Part shown: positions 42,889-53,142 of the stretch, in pieces
Layout of the letters: the number at the start of each line of letters is the position of its first letter
Numbering within the stretch: the stretch's first letter is position 1
Assembly (NCBI GenBank): GCA_947168585.1
Contig: CAMVMK010000002.1
Location: 1 to 64,000 of the forward strand
From: an uncultured Fretibacterium sp.
Lineage (GTDB): Bacteria > Synergistota > Synergistia > Synergistales > Aminobacteriaceae
Direction: 5' to 3'
DNA: 64,000 nt
The notes under the pieces: generated by a model
The model's input: the letters and a program-made list of their open reading frames with translations, nothing else
The model's database searches: none
Told to the model about the DNA's origin: nothing
Made by a program: the position numbers and the translations under genes

Positions 42889-44100
42889 ATGCCGTCAGTT
42901 TTATTTTTGTATAATGCGCATGAAAATTCTTTGCCCGTTTTGATGACAAAAGCAATAGCACAGCAGAGCAGCGATGATATTTTTAAGATTATTCACAAAA
43001 TCATAGCTATTGCTCACGAGAATAATTTTGCAGACGGAAATTTGTGGCATAATTATTTGACGTATTTTATTTTAAGCAACGAGAATGTTTTTTCGTTGTC
43101 ATGTGAACGCAGAGAGGCTTCTGAATATTCGTTAAAATTTCTTGCTGAGCATGATTTTGATATATTCATGAGGTTATTTAGTTTTTCAGATACAGTCATG
43201 GAACTTAGTTATATCAAAGAGTTTTCAGGGGAAATTAACACATCTCCAATAATACAATTAAGCGAAAAACTTGCAAATGCAATTAATGCCCAAGAATTTT
43301 TTGAATATATCACTGATTTTTACAAAGAATTTGGAGTTGGTATGTTTGCTTTTAATAAAGCATTCAGAATTAATGAAAATTCACTAATTCCAGTCCCCGA
43401 TAAAAATATCGGCAGCGTCAAATTTAATGACATCGTAGGCTATGAAATACAAAAAAGCGAATTAATCTCAAATACTGAGGCTTTTTTAGCGGGTAAGCCT
43501 GCAAATAATGTTCTGCTTTACGGGGACGGCGGAACAGGAAAATCAACCAGCGTCAAGGCTTTATTAAATGAGTATTTTGAAGACGGTTTGCGTGTCGTTG
43601 AAATTTACAAACATCAATTCAGAGACATTCTAAAACTCACAGAAGCACTCAGGAAGAGGAATTATAAATTTATAATTTTCATTGATGATTTATCTTTTGA
43701 AGAACACGAAATTGAATACAAATATCTCAAAGCTGTAATCGAAGGCGGTATTGAAACTAAGCCGGATAATGTCTTGATTTATGCAACATCAAACAGACGG
43801 CACATAATCCGCGAAACTTGGAACGACCGCAGCGACATGGAACACAACGGCGATATTCACAGATCCGACACTGTTGAAGAAAAATTATCGTTAGCGTCCC
43901 GCTTCGGAATTGCTATAAATTATTCTGCACCAACAAGAGACGAATACCACGAAATTGTACTAAAACTGGCTGAAAAATCAGGCTTGAATTTTAACCGCGA
44001 TGATTTATTGAAAGCCGCTGACGCATGGGAAATTAGGCACGGAGGAAAGTCAGGACGTGCAGCACGTCAATTTATAGATTACAATTTGGGGAGGAATTAA
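42889..44100 (+). CDS. AAA+ ATPase, DUF815 family
   Basis: A 403-residue protein. Residues 1-165 are helical; the ATPase domain begins near 180 with Walker A GDGGTGKST, Walker B FIIFIDDLSFE and sensor-1 like VLIYATSNRRH, then TVEEKLSLASRFGI and a C-terminal lid. DUF815 ATPases are common in anaerobes; their role is not settled. The ATG follows the paralogue's stop by one base, so it is in the same transcript as the exported proteins. Confidence 0.88.
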   Translation: MPSVLFLYNAHENSLPVLMTKAIAQQSSDDIFKIIHKIIAIAHENNFADGNLWHNYLTYFILSNENVFSLSCERREASEYSLKFLAEHDFDIFMRLFSFSDTVMELSYIKEFSGEINTSPIIQLSEKLANAINAQEFFEYITDFYKEFGVGMFAFNKAFRINENSLIPVPDKNIGSVKFNDIVGYEIQKSELISNTEAFLAGKPANNVLLYGDGGTGKSTSVKALLNEYFEDGLRVVEIYKHQFRDILKLTEALRKRNYKFIIFIDDLSFEEHEIEYKYLKAVIEGGIETKPDNVLIYATSNRRHIIRETWNDRSDMEHNGDIHRSDTVEEKLSLASRFGIAINYSAPTRDEYHEIVLKLAEKSGLNFNRDDLLKAADAWEIRHGGKSGRAARQFIDYNLGRN

Positions 44101-44101
44101 T

Positions 44102-46726
44102 TTGTATTTAATCACAAGCCACTTGAATACTGATTTTGACTCGCTTGCGAGCATGATTGCTATACAAAAATTATATCCTGAAGCTGTAATATGCCCGCCG
44201 GGTTCTATGAGCAGAAAAGTCCGTGATTTCATGTCCCGGCGCGGTCATCATTGGATGTCCAAAATATTAAAACCTAAAAAAATTCCTCTTGACGAAGTAA
44301 CTTTAATGATAGTTGTAGATACACGCTCACGTCAAAGAATTGGCATGTTTGCCGCACTTGCAGGCCGTCAAGATGTTGAAGTCCGTGTTTTTGATCATCA
44401 CCCGTCTACTAATGACGATATACCAACAGAATTTTTTATCTATGAGCCTATAGGCGCGGCAACCACAATGATTTTGGAGCAATTACTGAACGAACGCAAA
44501 GAAATTACACCCGAAGAAGCTACACTTTTTGCGCTTGGTATTTATGATGACACAGGAGCCTTGACTTATGACACTACAACAGAGCGTGATATAGCTGCTA
44601 TCAGTTATTTACGTGAATTAGGAGCGGACTTATCCGGCATTTTATCACAAGTTGAAACGGATATGTCTTCAGATGATAAAAAACTGCTCGATATTCTTGC
44701 TGAAAACACCCGTGAACTCTATATTAACGGCGCAAAAATTGATTTAACTTGGGCTGAAACAGAAAATTATGTGCAGGGATTATCTTTATTTGTAAATAAG
44801 CTGAAAGAATATTGCGATTCACACGTTACAATCGCTGTAGTGAACAACGGAGGCAAAAAGATAAATATCATTGCCCGAAGCGTTGAAGGTATTTTGAACG
44901 TTAAAGAATTTTTAGCTCCTTACGGCGGAAGCGGTCATTATCAGGCCGGAAGCGCAACAGTTTCAGGACGCAATGTTGTTGATTTACTGCAGGAAATTGA
45001 AAAAAGATTAGCAGGCGCAATTAAACCAATGGTAACAGTAAAAGATATTATGAATTCGCCTGTTATCGCTGTAAGTCCAGATGCTACAGTTGACGAGGCT
45101 TATAGAACTATGCTGCGTTTCGGCGTAAAATCTCTGCCGGTTGCAAATTCTGAGCGTGAAGTTGTTGGTATGATGACACGCAAAGATTTGGATAAGGCTC
45201 ATCTTCACGGATTAGACAGAGCGCAAATTTCTGATTTCATGACGCAAGGTATCATTAGTCTTTCTGCGGAAGCATCTATTGATGAAGCCCACAGAATGAT
45301 GGCAACTTACGGCTTTGAAAAAATGCCCGTTCTTGACGGAAATAGTAAATTAATTGGTACAATCTCGCGTGCCACGCTGTTAAAGGCTCTTTACCGTTCA
45401 GGACTGTTTTCAGGCGAAGAAAACTCACGCGATTCGACCGGCTTTTTATGGGTAGAAAATGTTGCAGATTTAATGGAAAATTCTTTCAGCTTAAAAACTC
45501 TCTCGCTCCTAAGACGGGTCGGCGCAAAGGCTCAAGAACTCGGAATGAAAGCATACTTAGTCGGCGGCACTGTCCGCGATATACTAATGGGCGTTCACAA
45601 CATGGACATTGATATTTCTGTTGAAGGAGACGCGGAAAAATTAGTAACATCATGGGACGAGCCCGGCTGTCGCTCTACTCTTCACGGAAGATATAAAACC
45701 GGAACTATCTCATTTCCTGACGGCGAAAAAGTAGACGTAGCAACAGCAAGACGCGAATTTTACGAATATGCGGCGGCTACACCAATCGTGCAGAACAGTT
45801 CACTAAAACAAGATTTAAGCCGGAGAGATTTCACTGTAAATGCAATGTCAATATCTCTCAGCGAAAACGACTGGGGGACGCTGACTGACAACTTCGGAGG
45901 ACGCGCAGACCTCAAAGATAAATTACTAAAAATTTTGCACAATCTAAGTTTTGTTGAAGACCCTTCGAGGGTATTAAGAGGCGTAAGGCTCGAGCAAAGA
46001 TTAAACATGAGCTTTGAAGATAACACCATGCGTTTACTGAAAAGTGCTGTGAGAGGCGGCCTGCTTGAATGCCTTTCTACAACAAGAGTGCGCGCTGAAC
46101 TTGAATTAATATCAAAAGAAACTTGTGCAAGAAAAATTGTAGTAAGAATGTGCGAACTTGGTATTTGGGAGGCTCTTTTTCCGGGCATGAAAGTTACAAA
46201 TACTGTCAATCAAAGGCTTCGTGTTATGGAACATTTTATGCAGCAAACTAAAAAACACGGTATTGATTTCAAAGGCATGGAATGGCTAATTGGTATCGCT
46301 GTAATTTTCACAGAAAGCAAAAATGACGTGAGATTTTCAGCTATGGACAGAATGAACTTAAATCCTCATGAACGCGAACAGCTTACTAAATGCTTTTTAC
46401 AATGGCCTAATGTTGAAAAATTCTGCTCCGTACGAAAAAATACTAAAAACTCCGATGCTTATCTATTCTTCAAAGATTACGGCTCAGTTCCCCTCCTTTA
46501 CTGGCTTATATGCCTTAGAACGCCTGAATCGCGGCGTTTAATAATCAAACATTTAGAATCTTGGATAGATGTAAAAGGCACGTATACAGGCAAAGACCTG
46601 CAGGCATTGGGATTAAAGGGTAAAGAAATCGGCGATACTCTTACTGCTATAAAACTTGCAATCATCGACGGCGAAATTAAAAATCATGAGGACGAAATCA
46701 ATTTTGTAAAAACACAAATTGGATAA
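44102..46726 (+). CDS. DHH-CBS-polyA polymerase head protein, tRNA nucleotidyltransferase (A-adding type)
   Basis: An 874-residue protein starting at TTG with GGGAGG upstream. Domains in order: DHH/DHHA1 phosphoesterase (res 1-310; VFDHHPST), two CBS domains (315-440; VKDIMNSPVIAVSP and ISDFMTQGIIS), and a class II nucleotidyltransferase head (475-690; AYLVGGTVRDILMG, DIDISVEGD) with its RNA-binding part after it. Proteins of this build add A, or CCA, to tRNA 3' ends; the role of the DHH part is unclear. The end overlaps convergent azlD by 29 bases. Confidence 0.9.
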   Translation: MYLITSHLNTDFDSLASMIAIQKLYPEAVICPPGSMSRKVRDFMSRRGHHWMSKILKPKKIPLDEVTLMIVVDTRSRQRIGMFAALAGRQDVEVRVFDHHPSTNDDIPTEFFIYEPIGAATTMILEQLLNERKEITPEEATLFALGIYDDTGALTYDTTTERDIAAISYLRELGADLSGILSQVETDMSSDDKKLLDILAENTRELYINGAKIDLTWAETENYVQGLSLFVNKLKEYCDSHVTIAVVNNGGKKINIIARSVEGILNVKEFLAPYGGSGHYQAGSATVSGRNVVDLLQEIEKRLAGAIKPMVTVKDIMNSPVIAVSPDATVDEAYRTMLRFGVKSLPVANSEREVVGMMTRKDLDKAHLHGLDRAQISDFMTQGIISLSAEASIDEAHRMMATYGFEKMPVLDGNSKLIGTISRATLLKALYRSGLFSGEENSRDSTGFLWVENVADLMENSFSLKTLSLLRRVGAKAQELGMKAYLVGGTVRDILMGVHNMDIDISVEGDAEKLVTSWDEPGCRSTLHGRYKTGTISFPDGEKVDVATARREFYEYAAATPIVQNSSLKQDLSRRDFTVNAMSISLSENDWGTLTDNFGGRADLKDKLLKILHNLSFVEDPSRVLRGVRLEQRLNMSFEDNTMRLLKSAVRGGLLECLSTTRVRAELELISKETCARKIVVRMCELGIWEALFPGMKVTNTVNQRLRVMEHFMQQTKKHGIDFKGMEWLIGIAVIFTESKNDVRFSAMDRMNLNPHEREQLTKCFLQWPNVEKFCSVRKNTKNSDAYLFFKDYGSVPLLYWLICLRTPESRRLIIKHLESWIDVKGTYTGKDLQALGLKGKEIGDTLTAIKLAIIDGEIKNHEDEINFVKTQIG

Positions 46727-47027
46727 GAAACATATAAAGCCCTGTGCCTGCGATTATGCTTAACAACGTATTCCGCCGCCAAATATGCAGCGCAATTACA
46801 ACTATACACGCAATAATTTCAGGCACTCCGTGAGTACCACTGAAAAAATTTACGTTTCTTAAGCAATATACCGCTAACATCATCATTACTGCATAAGGCA
46901 GAAAACGACCGAGATACAAAATAAATTCAGGCGTTTTTTTACTAAATGCTATAAACGGCAAAAAACGAAGCAAACTCGTTACAGTTCCTGCAATTAAAAT
47001 TATATAACCGGCGTGAATGTCAAACAT
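46698..47027 (-). CDS. azlD: AzlD-family membrane protein
   Basis: A 109-residue protein with four membrane segments and the AzlD pattern (TVTSLLRFLPFIAFSKKTPEFILYLGRFLP). With AzlC it exports branched-chain amino acids. The start overlaps the azlC end by 8 bases. The 3' end overlaps the convergent tRNA enzyme gene and no terminator is visible between them. Confidence 0.88.
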   Translation of the reverse strand: MFDIHAGYIILIAGTVTSLLRFLPFIAFSKKTPEFILYLGRFLPYAVMMMLAVYCLRNVNFFSGTHGVPEIIACIVVIALHIWRRNTLLSIIAGTGLYMFLIQFVFLQN

Positions 47028-47685
47028 TTTCTATTCTTCTCCTTAAGGCAAAAAGCAAGACAGTTATTAAAATCATTGACGGAATTAAAAAATTTTCCGA
47101 GCCGAATACCAAAAGGCACAAAATACTAATTATTAAACCCGTCAACGCAGGATAATGATTTTCATGGGTAAGCCACTGTTCAACGCAAATAGTTACAAAT
47201 AATGCTGTCAATGCAAAATCTATTCCGCTTGTATTAAATGGTATTATCTCACCAAGAAGACCGCCTAAAAATCCCCCCGTAATCCAATAAATTTGGTCTA
47301 AAATTGATACCCAAAAACAATAATCTTTTTCGCTCTCATCGGCTTCGCAGACAAGTGAATAAGTCTCGTCTGTCAATGCAAAAATCATATACAACTTTTT
47401 AAGACCGTGAATATTTTTGTATCTATTTACCATAGAAATCCCGTAAAATAAATGCCTTGCGCTTACTATTAATGACGTTAAAGCAGTCTCTCCGAGCGGT
47501 GCCCCCGCAAATAATTCTATTGCTACAAACTGCATAGTTCCGGAATAAATTAACAAACCGGCCGCTAAAGACCATAAAGCATTATAGCCTTTAGCGTTCA
47601 TCAAAATTCCATAGCCTATTCCAAGAACTAAATAGCCGGTCATTACTGGAATTGTGGCTTTGAAAGCCCGCTTAAAATTCTTCAT
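47020..47685 (-). CDS. azlC: AzlC-family branched-chain amino acid exporter
   Basis: A 221-residue membrane protein with about six segments and the family stretch GLLIYSGTMQFVAIELFAGAP followed by NARHLFYGISM-like SARHLFYGISMV. It forms the exporter with AzlD. It lies 21 bases after clpC and may be read from the same transcript, though a separate promoter is possible. Confidence 0.9.
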   Translation of the reverse strand: MKNFKRAFKATIPVMTGYLVLGIGYGILMNAKGYNALWSLAAGLLIYSGTMQFVAIELFAGAPLGETALTSLIVSARHLFYGISMVNRYKNIHGLKKLYMIFALTDETYSLVCEADESEKDYCFWVSILDQIYWITGGFLGGLLGEIIPFNTSGIDFALTALFVTICVEQWLTHENHYPALTGLIISILCLLVFGSENFLIPSMILITVLLFALRRRIENV

Positions 47686-47706
47686 TTACTAATTTACTAA
47701 TTTACA

Positions 47707-50175
47707 CTAATTTGCTAATGCAAGTTCAAGTTCTTCACCCTGCAAATTTACATTTATTTGCGAGTTTTCATTTTCTATTTTCTCTGAGAGCATGAAATCA
47801 GCTAATTTATCTTCAAGCATTGACTGAATTGCACGGCGCAGAGGGCGGGCCCCGTATTTAGGTTTATAGCCGTTTTCGAGAATTTTCTCTTTTACTTCCT
47901 GCGTTATCTCAAGTTTTACACCCTTTACATCAAGTCTTGAGGCTAAATCTTCAAGCATTGTATCAATGATTTTCAGCAAATTCTCTTTCGATAAAGGCTT
48001 AAAAACAGCCGTTTCATCAATCCTATTCAAAAATTCCGGCCTGAATGTTTTATTTGCTTCCTCCAAAATTATATTTTTGGTACGTTCCCAATCGCGCTGT
48101 GATTTGCTTTCCGCGCTCGTTCCGAAGCCTAATGAATTGCCTTGCTGAGCCTCTTTTGCTCCAACATTGCTCGTCATAATTATTACAGTGTTGCGAAAAT
48201 CAACTTTTCGACCCTGTCCGTCAGTTAATTTGCCGTCATCAAGAACTTGCAACAAAATATTAAAAATTTCAGGGTGAGCCTTTTCAATCTCATCGAACAA
48301 AATTACACTGTAAGGTTTGCGGCGTACCTGCTCCGTCAATTTTCCGCCGTTCTCGTGGCCAACATAGCCGGGAGGTGCTCCTACCAATTTAGAAACTTCG
48401 TGGCGTTCCATAAACTCGCTCATGTCAATTCGTATCATTGCATCATCACGCCCGAATAAAAATCTCGCAAGACAGCGCGCTAACTCGGTTTTTCCTACTC
48501 CGGTCGGCCCCATAAACAAAAAACTCCCGATTGGTCTTCTTGGATCTCTTAAACCTGTACGGGCACGGCGAATTGCTCTCGAAACTGCGCTCACTGCCTC
48601 ATCCTGCCCGATTAATCGCCTCGAAATTTCTTCTTCCATTTTTAACAGTCTTGTTGTCTCTGCTTCTGTCAACTGCTTAACCGGTATTCCTGTCTGTTCA
48701 GCTACAACCGTTGCTATATCTTCACTCGTGATTGATTGACGGGTATTTTTGCGTTCTTCCTGCCAACTTTTAACTTTTTTGTCTAACTCGTCTGAAACTT
48801 TGCGCTCTTCGTCTCTAAGTTCAGTCGCAAGCTCATATTGTTCAGATAATACGGCTTCTTCTTTGCGTTTTTGTATATCTTCAAGTTTATTTTTGATTTC
48901 GGCGATATAATCAGGCATTTCGTAAGTTAAAAGCCTTGTCCTTGCTCCTGCTTCGTCAATTAAATCAATACCCTTGTCCGGCAAAAATCTATCTTGTATA
49001 TAACGCGATGAAAGTTTTGCGGCGGCGTCTATTGCGTCTTCTGTAAAAATTACATTATGATGAGTTTCGTAACGGTCTTTCAAGCCTTTTAGTATTAAAA
49101 TTGCATTTTCAACATCAGGCTCTTCAACTTGAACAGGCTGAAAACGCCGCTCCAATGCCGCGTCCCGTTCAACATATTTGCGGTATTCGTCCTGCGTTGT
49201 TGCTCCTATAAGCTGAAAAACTCCGCGCGAAAGTTCAGGTTTCAAGATATTTGCCGCGTCTGTTGAGCCCTCTGCGCTTCCTGCTCCTATAATTGTATGA
49301 ACTTCATCAACAAATAAAATCACTCCGCCTTGACTGTCAGTGAGTTCCTTAACTATACGACGCAAACGTTCTTCAAATTCACCGCGATATTTTGTTCCGG
49401 CTACTAATGTACCCATATTAAGCTGTACTATTCTTTTATCGATTAAAGGATCGGGAACAATTCCTGACGCAATTTGACGCGCTAATCCCTCAACAACCGC
49501 TGTTTTTCCTACTCCAGGTTCGCCTATTAAAACGGGATTGCATTTAGTACGCCGGCATAAAACCTGCATAACGCGCTTAATTTCTTTTTCACGGCCTATG
49601 ACTGGGTCTAACTCATTATTTTTTGCACGCGCCGTTAAATCTATACCCAAATGGTCGAGAGTTGGTGTCTTTACTTTGGCTTTTTGTTTAGTCTGCGAAT
49701 TTTTGTTATTAGTATTTGCTTTTTTACGGCCCGGCTTGTCCGCTAAAATTTCATTAATCTGCTTCAAAACTGAAAGCGGAGTTACTCCCATCGACTTAAA
49801 CTGCTGGACTATAAGGCCGCTGTCATCTGCTAAAATTCCTAACAAAATATGCTCAGTATCAACGTAATTTACTCCCATTTTTCGGGCTTCTGCAATAGCT
49901 AAATCAAGTGCCCGCTTCATTCGGGGACTTAAAGGAAGGTCAACAGGTTTTGAAATTACATCCTGCGAACGTCCAATTAAATCACGGATATGAGCCGCAA
50001 AATTTTCAGTGTCTACGCCAAGTTCAGTCAACGCTTGACAAGCTACTCCGCCTCCCTCCATTAATACACCCAATAACAAATGTTCAGGGTCTACCATTGT
50101 ATGGCCTAACTCTAAAGCCTCCTGCTGAGCGAGTTCAATTACTCTTTTTCCTCTATCTGTATAAAACTGCCACAT
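47707..50175 (-). CDS. clpC: ClpC-type Clp ATPase
   Basis: An 822-residue HSP100 chaperone. N-terminal Clp_N repeats ([31 protein letters not shown]), Walker A of the first ATPase [10 protein letters not shown] near 217, a UVR-like middle segment near 440, Walker A of the second ATPase [10 protein letters not shown] near 560, and a C-terminal D2 small domain. It unfolds proteins for ClpP. It follows ctsR by 15 bases, without mcsA or mcsB between them. Confidence 0.95.
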   Translation of the reverse strand: MWQFYTDRGKRVIELAQQEALELGHTMVDPEHLLLGVLMEGGGVACQALTELGVDTENFAAHIRDLIGRSQDVISKPVDLPLSPRMKRALDLAIAEARKMGVNYVDTEHILLGILADDSGLIVQQFKSMGVTPLSVLKQINEILADKPGRKKANTNNKNSQTKQKAKVKTPTLDHLGIDLTARAKNNELDPVIGREKEIKRVMQVLCRRTKCNPVLIGEPGVGKTAVVEGLARQIASGIVPDPLIDKRIVQLNMGTLVAGTKYRGEFEERLRRIVKELTDSQGGVILFVDEVHTIIGAGSAEGSTDAANILKPELSRGVFQLIGATTQDEYRKYVERDAALERRFQPVQVEEPDVENAILILKGLKDRYETHHNVIFTEDAIDAAAKLSSRYIQDRFLPDKGIDLIDEAGARTRLLTYEMPDYIAEIKNKLEDIQKRKEEAVLSEQYELATELRDEERKVSDELDKKVKSWQEERKNTRQSITSEDIATVVAEQTGIPVKQLTEAETTRLLKMEEEISRRLIGQDEAVSAVSRAIRRARTGLRDPRRPIGSFLFMGPTGVGKTELARCLARFLFGRDDAMIRIDMSEFMERHEVSKLVGAPPGYVGHENGGKLTEQVRRKPYSVILFDEIEKAHPEIFNILLQVLDDGKLTDGQGRKVDFRNTVIIMTSNVGAKEAQQGNSLGFGTSAESKSQRDWERTKNIILEEANKTFRPEFLNRIDETAVFKPLSKENLLKIIDTMLEDLASRLDVKGVKLEITQEVKEKILENGYKPKYGARPLRRAIQSMLEDKLADFMLSEKIENENSQINVNLQGEELELALAN

Positions 50176-50190
50176 TAAAATTTTTCTCCT

Positions 50191-50676
50191 TTAGATTAAA
50201 ACACTTAACATAGTCCTCAACAAATCTGCTGTATCTTCGAGAGTATGTTTTACAGGCTGGTTTTTCAAAGCAATTTCTATCAGTAATCTCTCTCTGTCCG
50301 TTATTAAATCACGCTCTCTAAGAGCCTCTAAAAGCCTGCAGGCACTGCGCACGGAAATTTTATCGCCTACAATATCATTAATGTGATTTTGTCTTTCATT
50401 TTGGTTATCACAGCTTATACGCAAAATTTTTATGTAACCGTACTCTCCGCGCCTGCTCTCGATTAAATATCCGCGTTCAGGACTGAAACGGCTCCGCAAA
50501 ACGTAATTAATTTGGCTCGGAACACAGCCGAACATCTCTGCTAAATCTTTTCGGCGGAGACTGATAAAATTTTCATCGTCCTCATCATCGAAAAGTTCAA
50601 GAATATATTTTTCTATTCCGCTTGATAAATTATTTTCTCTTTCATAATCCGGCATAAAATTTTCAGCTCTTTTCAT
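50191..50676 (-). CDS. ctsR: CtsR transcriptional repressor of class III heat-shock genes
   Basis: About 161 residues from ATG 50676 (MKRAENFMPDYERENN); a longer frame from 50733 would begin inside the promoter and is rejected, and ATG 50655 is another option. The winged-helix block is LSSGIEKYILELF then RRKDLAEMFGCVPSQINYVLRSRFSPERGYLIESRRG, and the C-terminal dimer domain follows. It represses ctsR-clpC until heat or stress. No McsB arginine kinase is nearby, so its inactivation may rely on intrinsic heat sensing. Confidence 0.9.
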   Translation of the reverse strand: MKRAENFMPDYERENNLSSGIEKYILELFDDEDDENFISLRRKDLAEMFGCVPSQINYVLRSRFSPERGYLIESRRGEYGYIKILRISCDNQNERQNHINDIVGDKISVRSACRLLEALRERDLITDRERLLIEIALKNQPVKHTLEDTADLLRTMLSVLI

Positions 50677-50704
50677 AAAAAAATAATATTGACTATGAAA
50701 TATT

Positions 50705-50734
50705 ATTATATTTGTTAAGTCAATATTAATCAAA
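50705..50734 (-). promoter_or_regulatory. ctsR promoter with overlapping CtsR operator
   Basis: Minus strand: TTGATT, 17 bases, TATAAT. On the plus strand 50718-50734 reads AGTCAAT-ATT-AATCAAA, close to the CtsR operator (two RGTCAAA half-sites three bases apart). It covers the -35 box, as expected for autorepression. Confidence 0.75.
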
Positions 50735-50759
50735 TAAAAATTTTTTCAGCTAAGTTAAT

Positions 50760-52148
50760 TTATTTATTTTTTCTAAAAATTAACGACACTGACATAACTA
50801 TAAACGAGAAAATTATTCCGCAGGTTGAAGCATTTAATTTTATAAATCCGAAATCAACATCAGATTTTTTATAGAAAGTTATAAAAAGTGTCAACGCTAC
50901 TCCGGCAACAGCTGAAATAATTGCCCCGGCATTTGAAGCCCGTTTTGAAAATAATCCAAAAACTAACGGAGCAGAAAGAGAAACGCTCATCAATGAATAA
51001 AAAATCGTCAATGCTGAAATTATGCTCTCAAGACGCAAGGCCAAAACTACCCCTAAAATTCCGCAAATAATTGTCGTGAGGCGTGATAATTTTAATAAAT
51101 TTTTATCTGAAATTTCAGGATTGAAAAATCTTTTATAAATATCATTTGTCAAAGAACCTGCGAGCATATATAAAACAGTGTCGGCAGTGCTGACCTCAGC
51201 AGCAAAAATCGCAGCCAATGCTAAAGACGCGGCAAAAAAAGGCATCATGTTTTTCATAGCTGTCGGCAAAGCTAAATCTGCTCTCGTTAAATCCGGATAA
51301 CATGAGCGTGCCGCCATTCCGATAATTACGGGAATAACAGCGAAAACTAATTGAACGAGTCCGTTTAAGGCCGTGCCGGTTTTTATAGCGCGTTCGTTCT
51401 TGGCCGCAAAAACTTTTCCGATTAAGCCCGGCGATATAAAAAATGACGGAACTAACATAACTATGTAGCCGATTATAGCTGTGCTTCCCATTCCGTAAAA
51501 ATCAAAATAACTTGCGCTTGTAACATTAGCTTTTATTCCCTCAATGCCGCCGGAAAAATTCCAGACGAAAGGCAGAGCAACAACAAAACCCGCTAAAATC
51601 ACAGCAACTTCAATTATATTTACAAATGCTCCCGACAAAAGTCCGCCCGCAGCAAAATATAAAGTAGTTACTATTGCTCCCGTTATAACTCCGTAAATTT
51701 TAGGCACGCCTGCTACAACTTCTAAAATCCAAGCTATTCCGAGTAACTGCCCTGAAAATAATGCAAGAGTCCCGATGGCCATCATCAAAGAAATAATGCC
51801 GGAAAAAAATTTGCTGTAACGTTTATCTAAATAATCGCTTAAAGTATAAAAATTATTTTCGCGCGCTATTCTCCAAATTTTAGGACCGACTATAAAAGCT
51901 AAAATCATTGAGCCTATTCCAGCGCTGCCTATCCACCACCATGCGCTGAGGCCGTGAGTGTAAGCAAGAGCGGCAACCCCGACAGTCGAGCCCGCTCCTA
52001 AGTTCGCGGCTATTAAAGTCGTGAATAAAATTCCGGAATTAAAATTTCGTCCGGCTACAAAAAAATCTGAAGCGGACTGAGCTTTTTTCCCGACATAAAC
52101 TCCTATTGCTACTAAAATTAAAGCGTAAAGAATTATAAATGCAAGCAT
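50760..52148 (-). CDS. Sodium:solute symporter (SSS family)
   Basis: A 462-residue protein with about thirteen membrane segments and SSS-family stretches (SASDFFVAGRNFNSG; LGAGSTVGVAALAYTHG; AAEVSTADTVLYMLAGSLTND). It takes up a small solute with sodium. It follows the exported nucleosidase by 15 bases, which suggests uptake of a nucleoside breakdown product such as adenine or a methylthioribose-type sugar, but the family also carries sugars, amino acids and pantothenate. Confidence 0.88.
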   Translation of the reverse strand: MLAFIILYALILVAIGVYVGKKAQSASDFFVAGRNFNSGILFTTLIAANLGAGSTVGVAALAYTHGLSAWWWIGSAGIGSMILAFIVGPKIWRIARENNFYTLSDYLDKRYSKFFSGIISLMMAIGTLALFSGQLLGIAWILEVVAGVPKIYGVITGAIVTTLYFAAGGLLSGAFVNIIEVAVILAGFVVALPFVWNFSGGIEGIKANVTSASYFDFYGMGSTAIIGYIVMLVPSFFISPGLIGKVFAAKNERAIKTGTALNGLVQLVFAVIPVIIGMAARSCYPDLTRADLALPTAMKNMMPFFAASLALAAIFAAEVSTADTVLYMLAGSLTNDIYKRFFNPEISDKNLLKLSRLTTIICGILGVVLALRLESIISALTIFYSLMSVSLSAPLVFGLFSKRASNAGAIISAVAGVALTLFITFYKKSDVDFGFIKLNASTCGIIFSFIVMSVSLIFRKNK

Positions 52149-52163
52149 AAAAAAGTTTTCCTC

Positions 52164-52937
52164 TTAAAAATTTTTTACCATATATTCAGTTACATTAGCG
52201 CAAAGTTTCGCAGTTTGAGCTTCAAATTCGTGAAAATCCGGTGTTTCTGAAGAGTCGGCTTTGTCGGCTATTGCTCTAATAATTACAAATGGAACGTGAT
52301 TTAAGTAGCAGGTTTGAGCGATTACGCCGCTTTCCATTTCGCAGCAGTCTCCGCCGAAATTTGAAGTAATTTTATCTTTTTGTTCTTTCGCTGCTATAAA
52401 TTGATCTCCAGTGCAAACCCGCCCTTCAATTACTTGAATATCAGGCGCAGAATTTTTGACAGCTTCGACAGCCTTTTTTTTCATCAACTCATCAGATTTG
52501 AAAAATACAAGCCCGGTGTAAGGAATTTCGCCCTTCTTAAAACCTATCTGAACAACGTCATAATCATGCTGTACTGTGTCGGAAGCTACGACAATATCTC
52601 CGATGTTTAATTTATTATTAAGCGAACCTGCTACGCCCGTATTAATTACGTGAGTAACTCCGAATTTGCTTATTAAAATTTGCGTGCATATTGCAGCATT
52701 GACTTTGCCCATTCCGCACTTGACTATAACAACATCAACATTATCTAACATACCCTCGTTAAATTCCATGTCTGCTATTATGATTTTGTTTGAAATTTTT
52801 GCGTTTTGCTTCAGAGAATCGACTTCAATATCCATAGCTCCGATTATGCCGATTTTAATTTTATTATCAGCAAAAGCAGAAGAAGATATTAACGCCATAA
52901 TCATAACGATTAAAAAAGAAAATAAAAATTTCTTCAT
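52164..52937 (-). CDS. MTA/SAH nucleosidase with signal peptide
   Basis: A 257-residue protein. Residues 1-23 are a signal peptide (ending SAFA); the rest is a complete MTA/SAH nucleosidase: IGIIGAMDIEVDSL, the conserved NTGVAGSL, VQHDYDVVQIGF, CCEMESGVIAQTCY and IRAIADKAD. The usual enzyme is cytoplasmic and cuts S-adenosylhomocysteine or methylthioadenosine; this copy is exported. It precedes the sodium symporter in one transcript, a possible salvage pair. Doublet element D lies upstream. Confidence 0.9.
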   Translation of the reverse strand: MKKFLFSFLIVMIMALISSSAFADNKIKIGIIGAMDIEVDSLKQNAKISNKIIIADMEFNEGMLDNVDVVIVKCGMGKVNAAICTQILISKFGVTHVINTGVAGSLNNKLNIGDIVVASDTVQHDYDVVQIGFKKGEIPYTGLVFFKSDELMKKKAVEAVKNSAPDIQVIEGRVCTGDQFIAAKEQKDKITSNFGGDCCEMESGVIAQTCYLNHVPFVIIRAIADKADSSETPDFHEFEAQTAKLCANVTEYMVKNF

Positions 52938-53023
52938 AAAAAGTTTCCTTTCCTAAAAATTTTTGAAGAATTTTTTGAAAATCAGCGGTTATTATATCAA
53001 TTAAAAAATTTTTTTTCGTAAGT

Positions 53024-53134
53024 CCGTGAGCATTGATGATTAAAAAATAAAAACGCGGTTTTTGTAATAATAAATGTAATAATAAAAATAAACTCCCGAC
53101 TTTCGCCGGGAAATTTCTTGTAAGAATTATAGCA
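53024..53134 (-). repeat. Doublet element D, reading towards the exported nucleosidase
   Basis: Minus strand: TGC-TATAAT at 53134-53126, hairpin at 53111-53094, two identical 12-mers TTTATTATTACA at 53086-53063, AAAAACCGCGTTTTT hairpin potential, and CTCACGG starting at 53030, 33 nt after the pair. A further TATAAT (near 52995) lies between it and the gene. Confidence 0.68.
53085..53111 (-). terminator. Hairpin with T tract after the NYN gene, inside element D
   Basis: Minus strand: TCCCGGC-GAAA-GTCGGGA (one G-U pair, tetraloop GAAA) followed by GTTTATTTTT. It can end the NYN transcript, or fold at the 5' end of the element D transcript. Confidence 0.65.
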
Positions 53135-53142
53135 CAAACTTT

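Noticed and set aside
52938-53142. SAM or SAH riboswitch upstream of the MTA/SAH nucleosidase
   Set aside because: No conserved SAM/SAH riboswitch core could be recognised; the region matches doublet element D.
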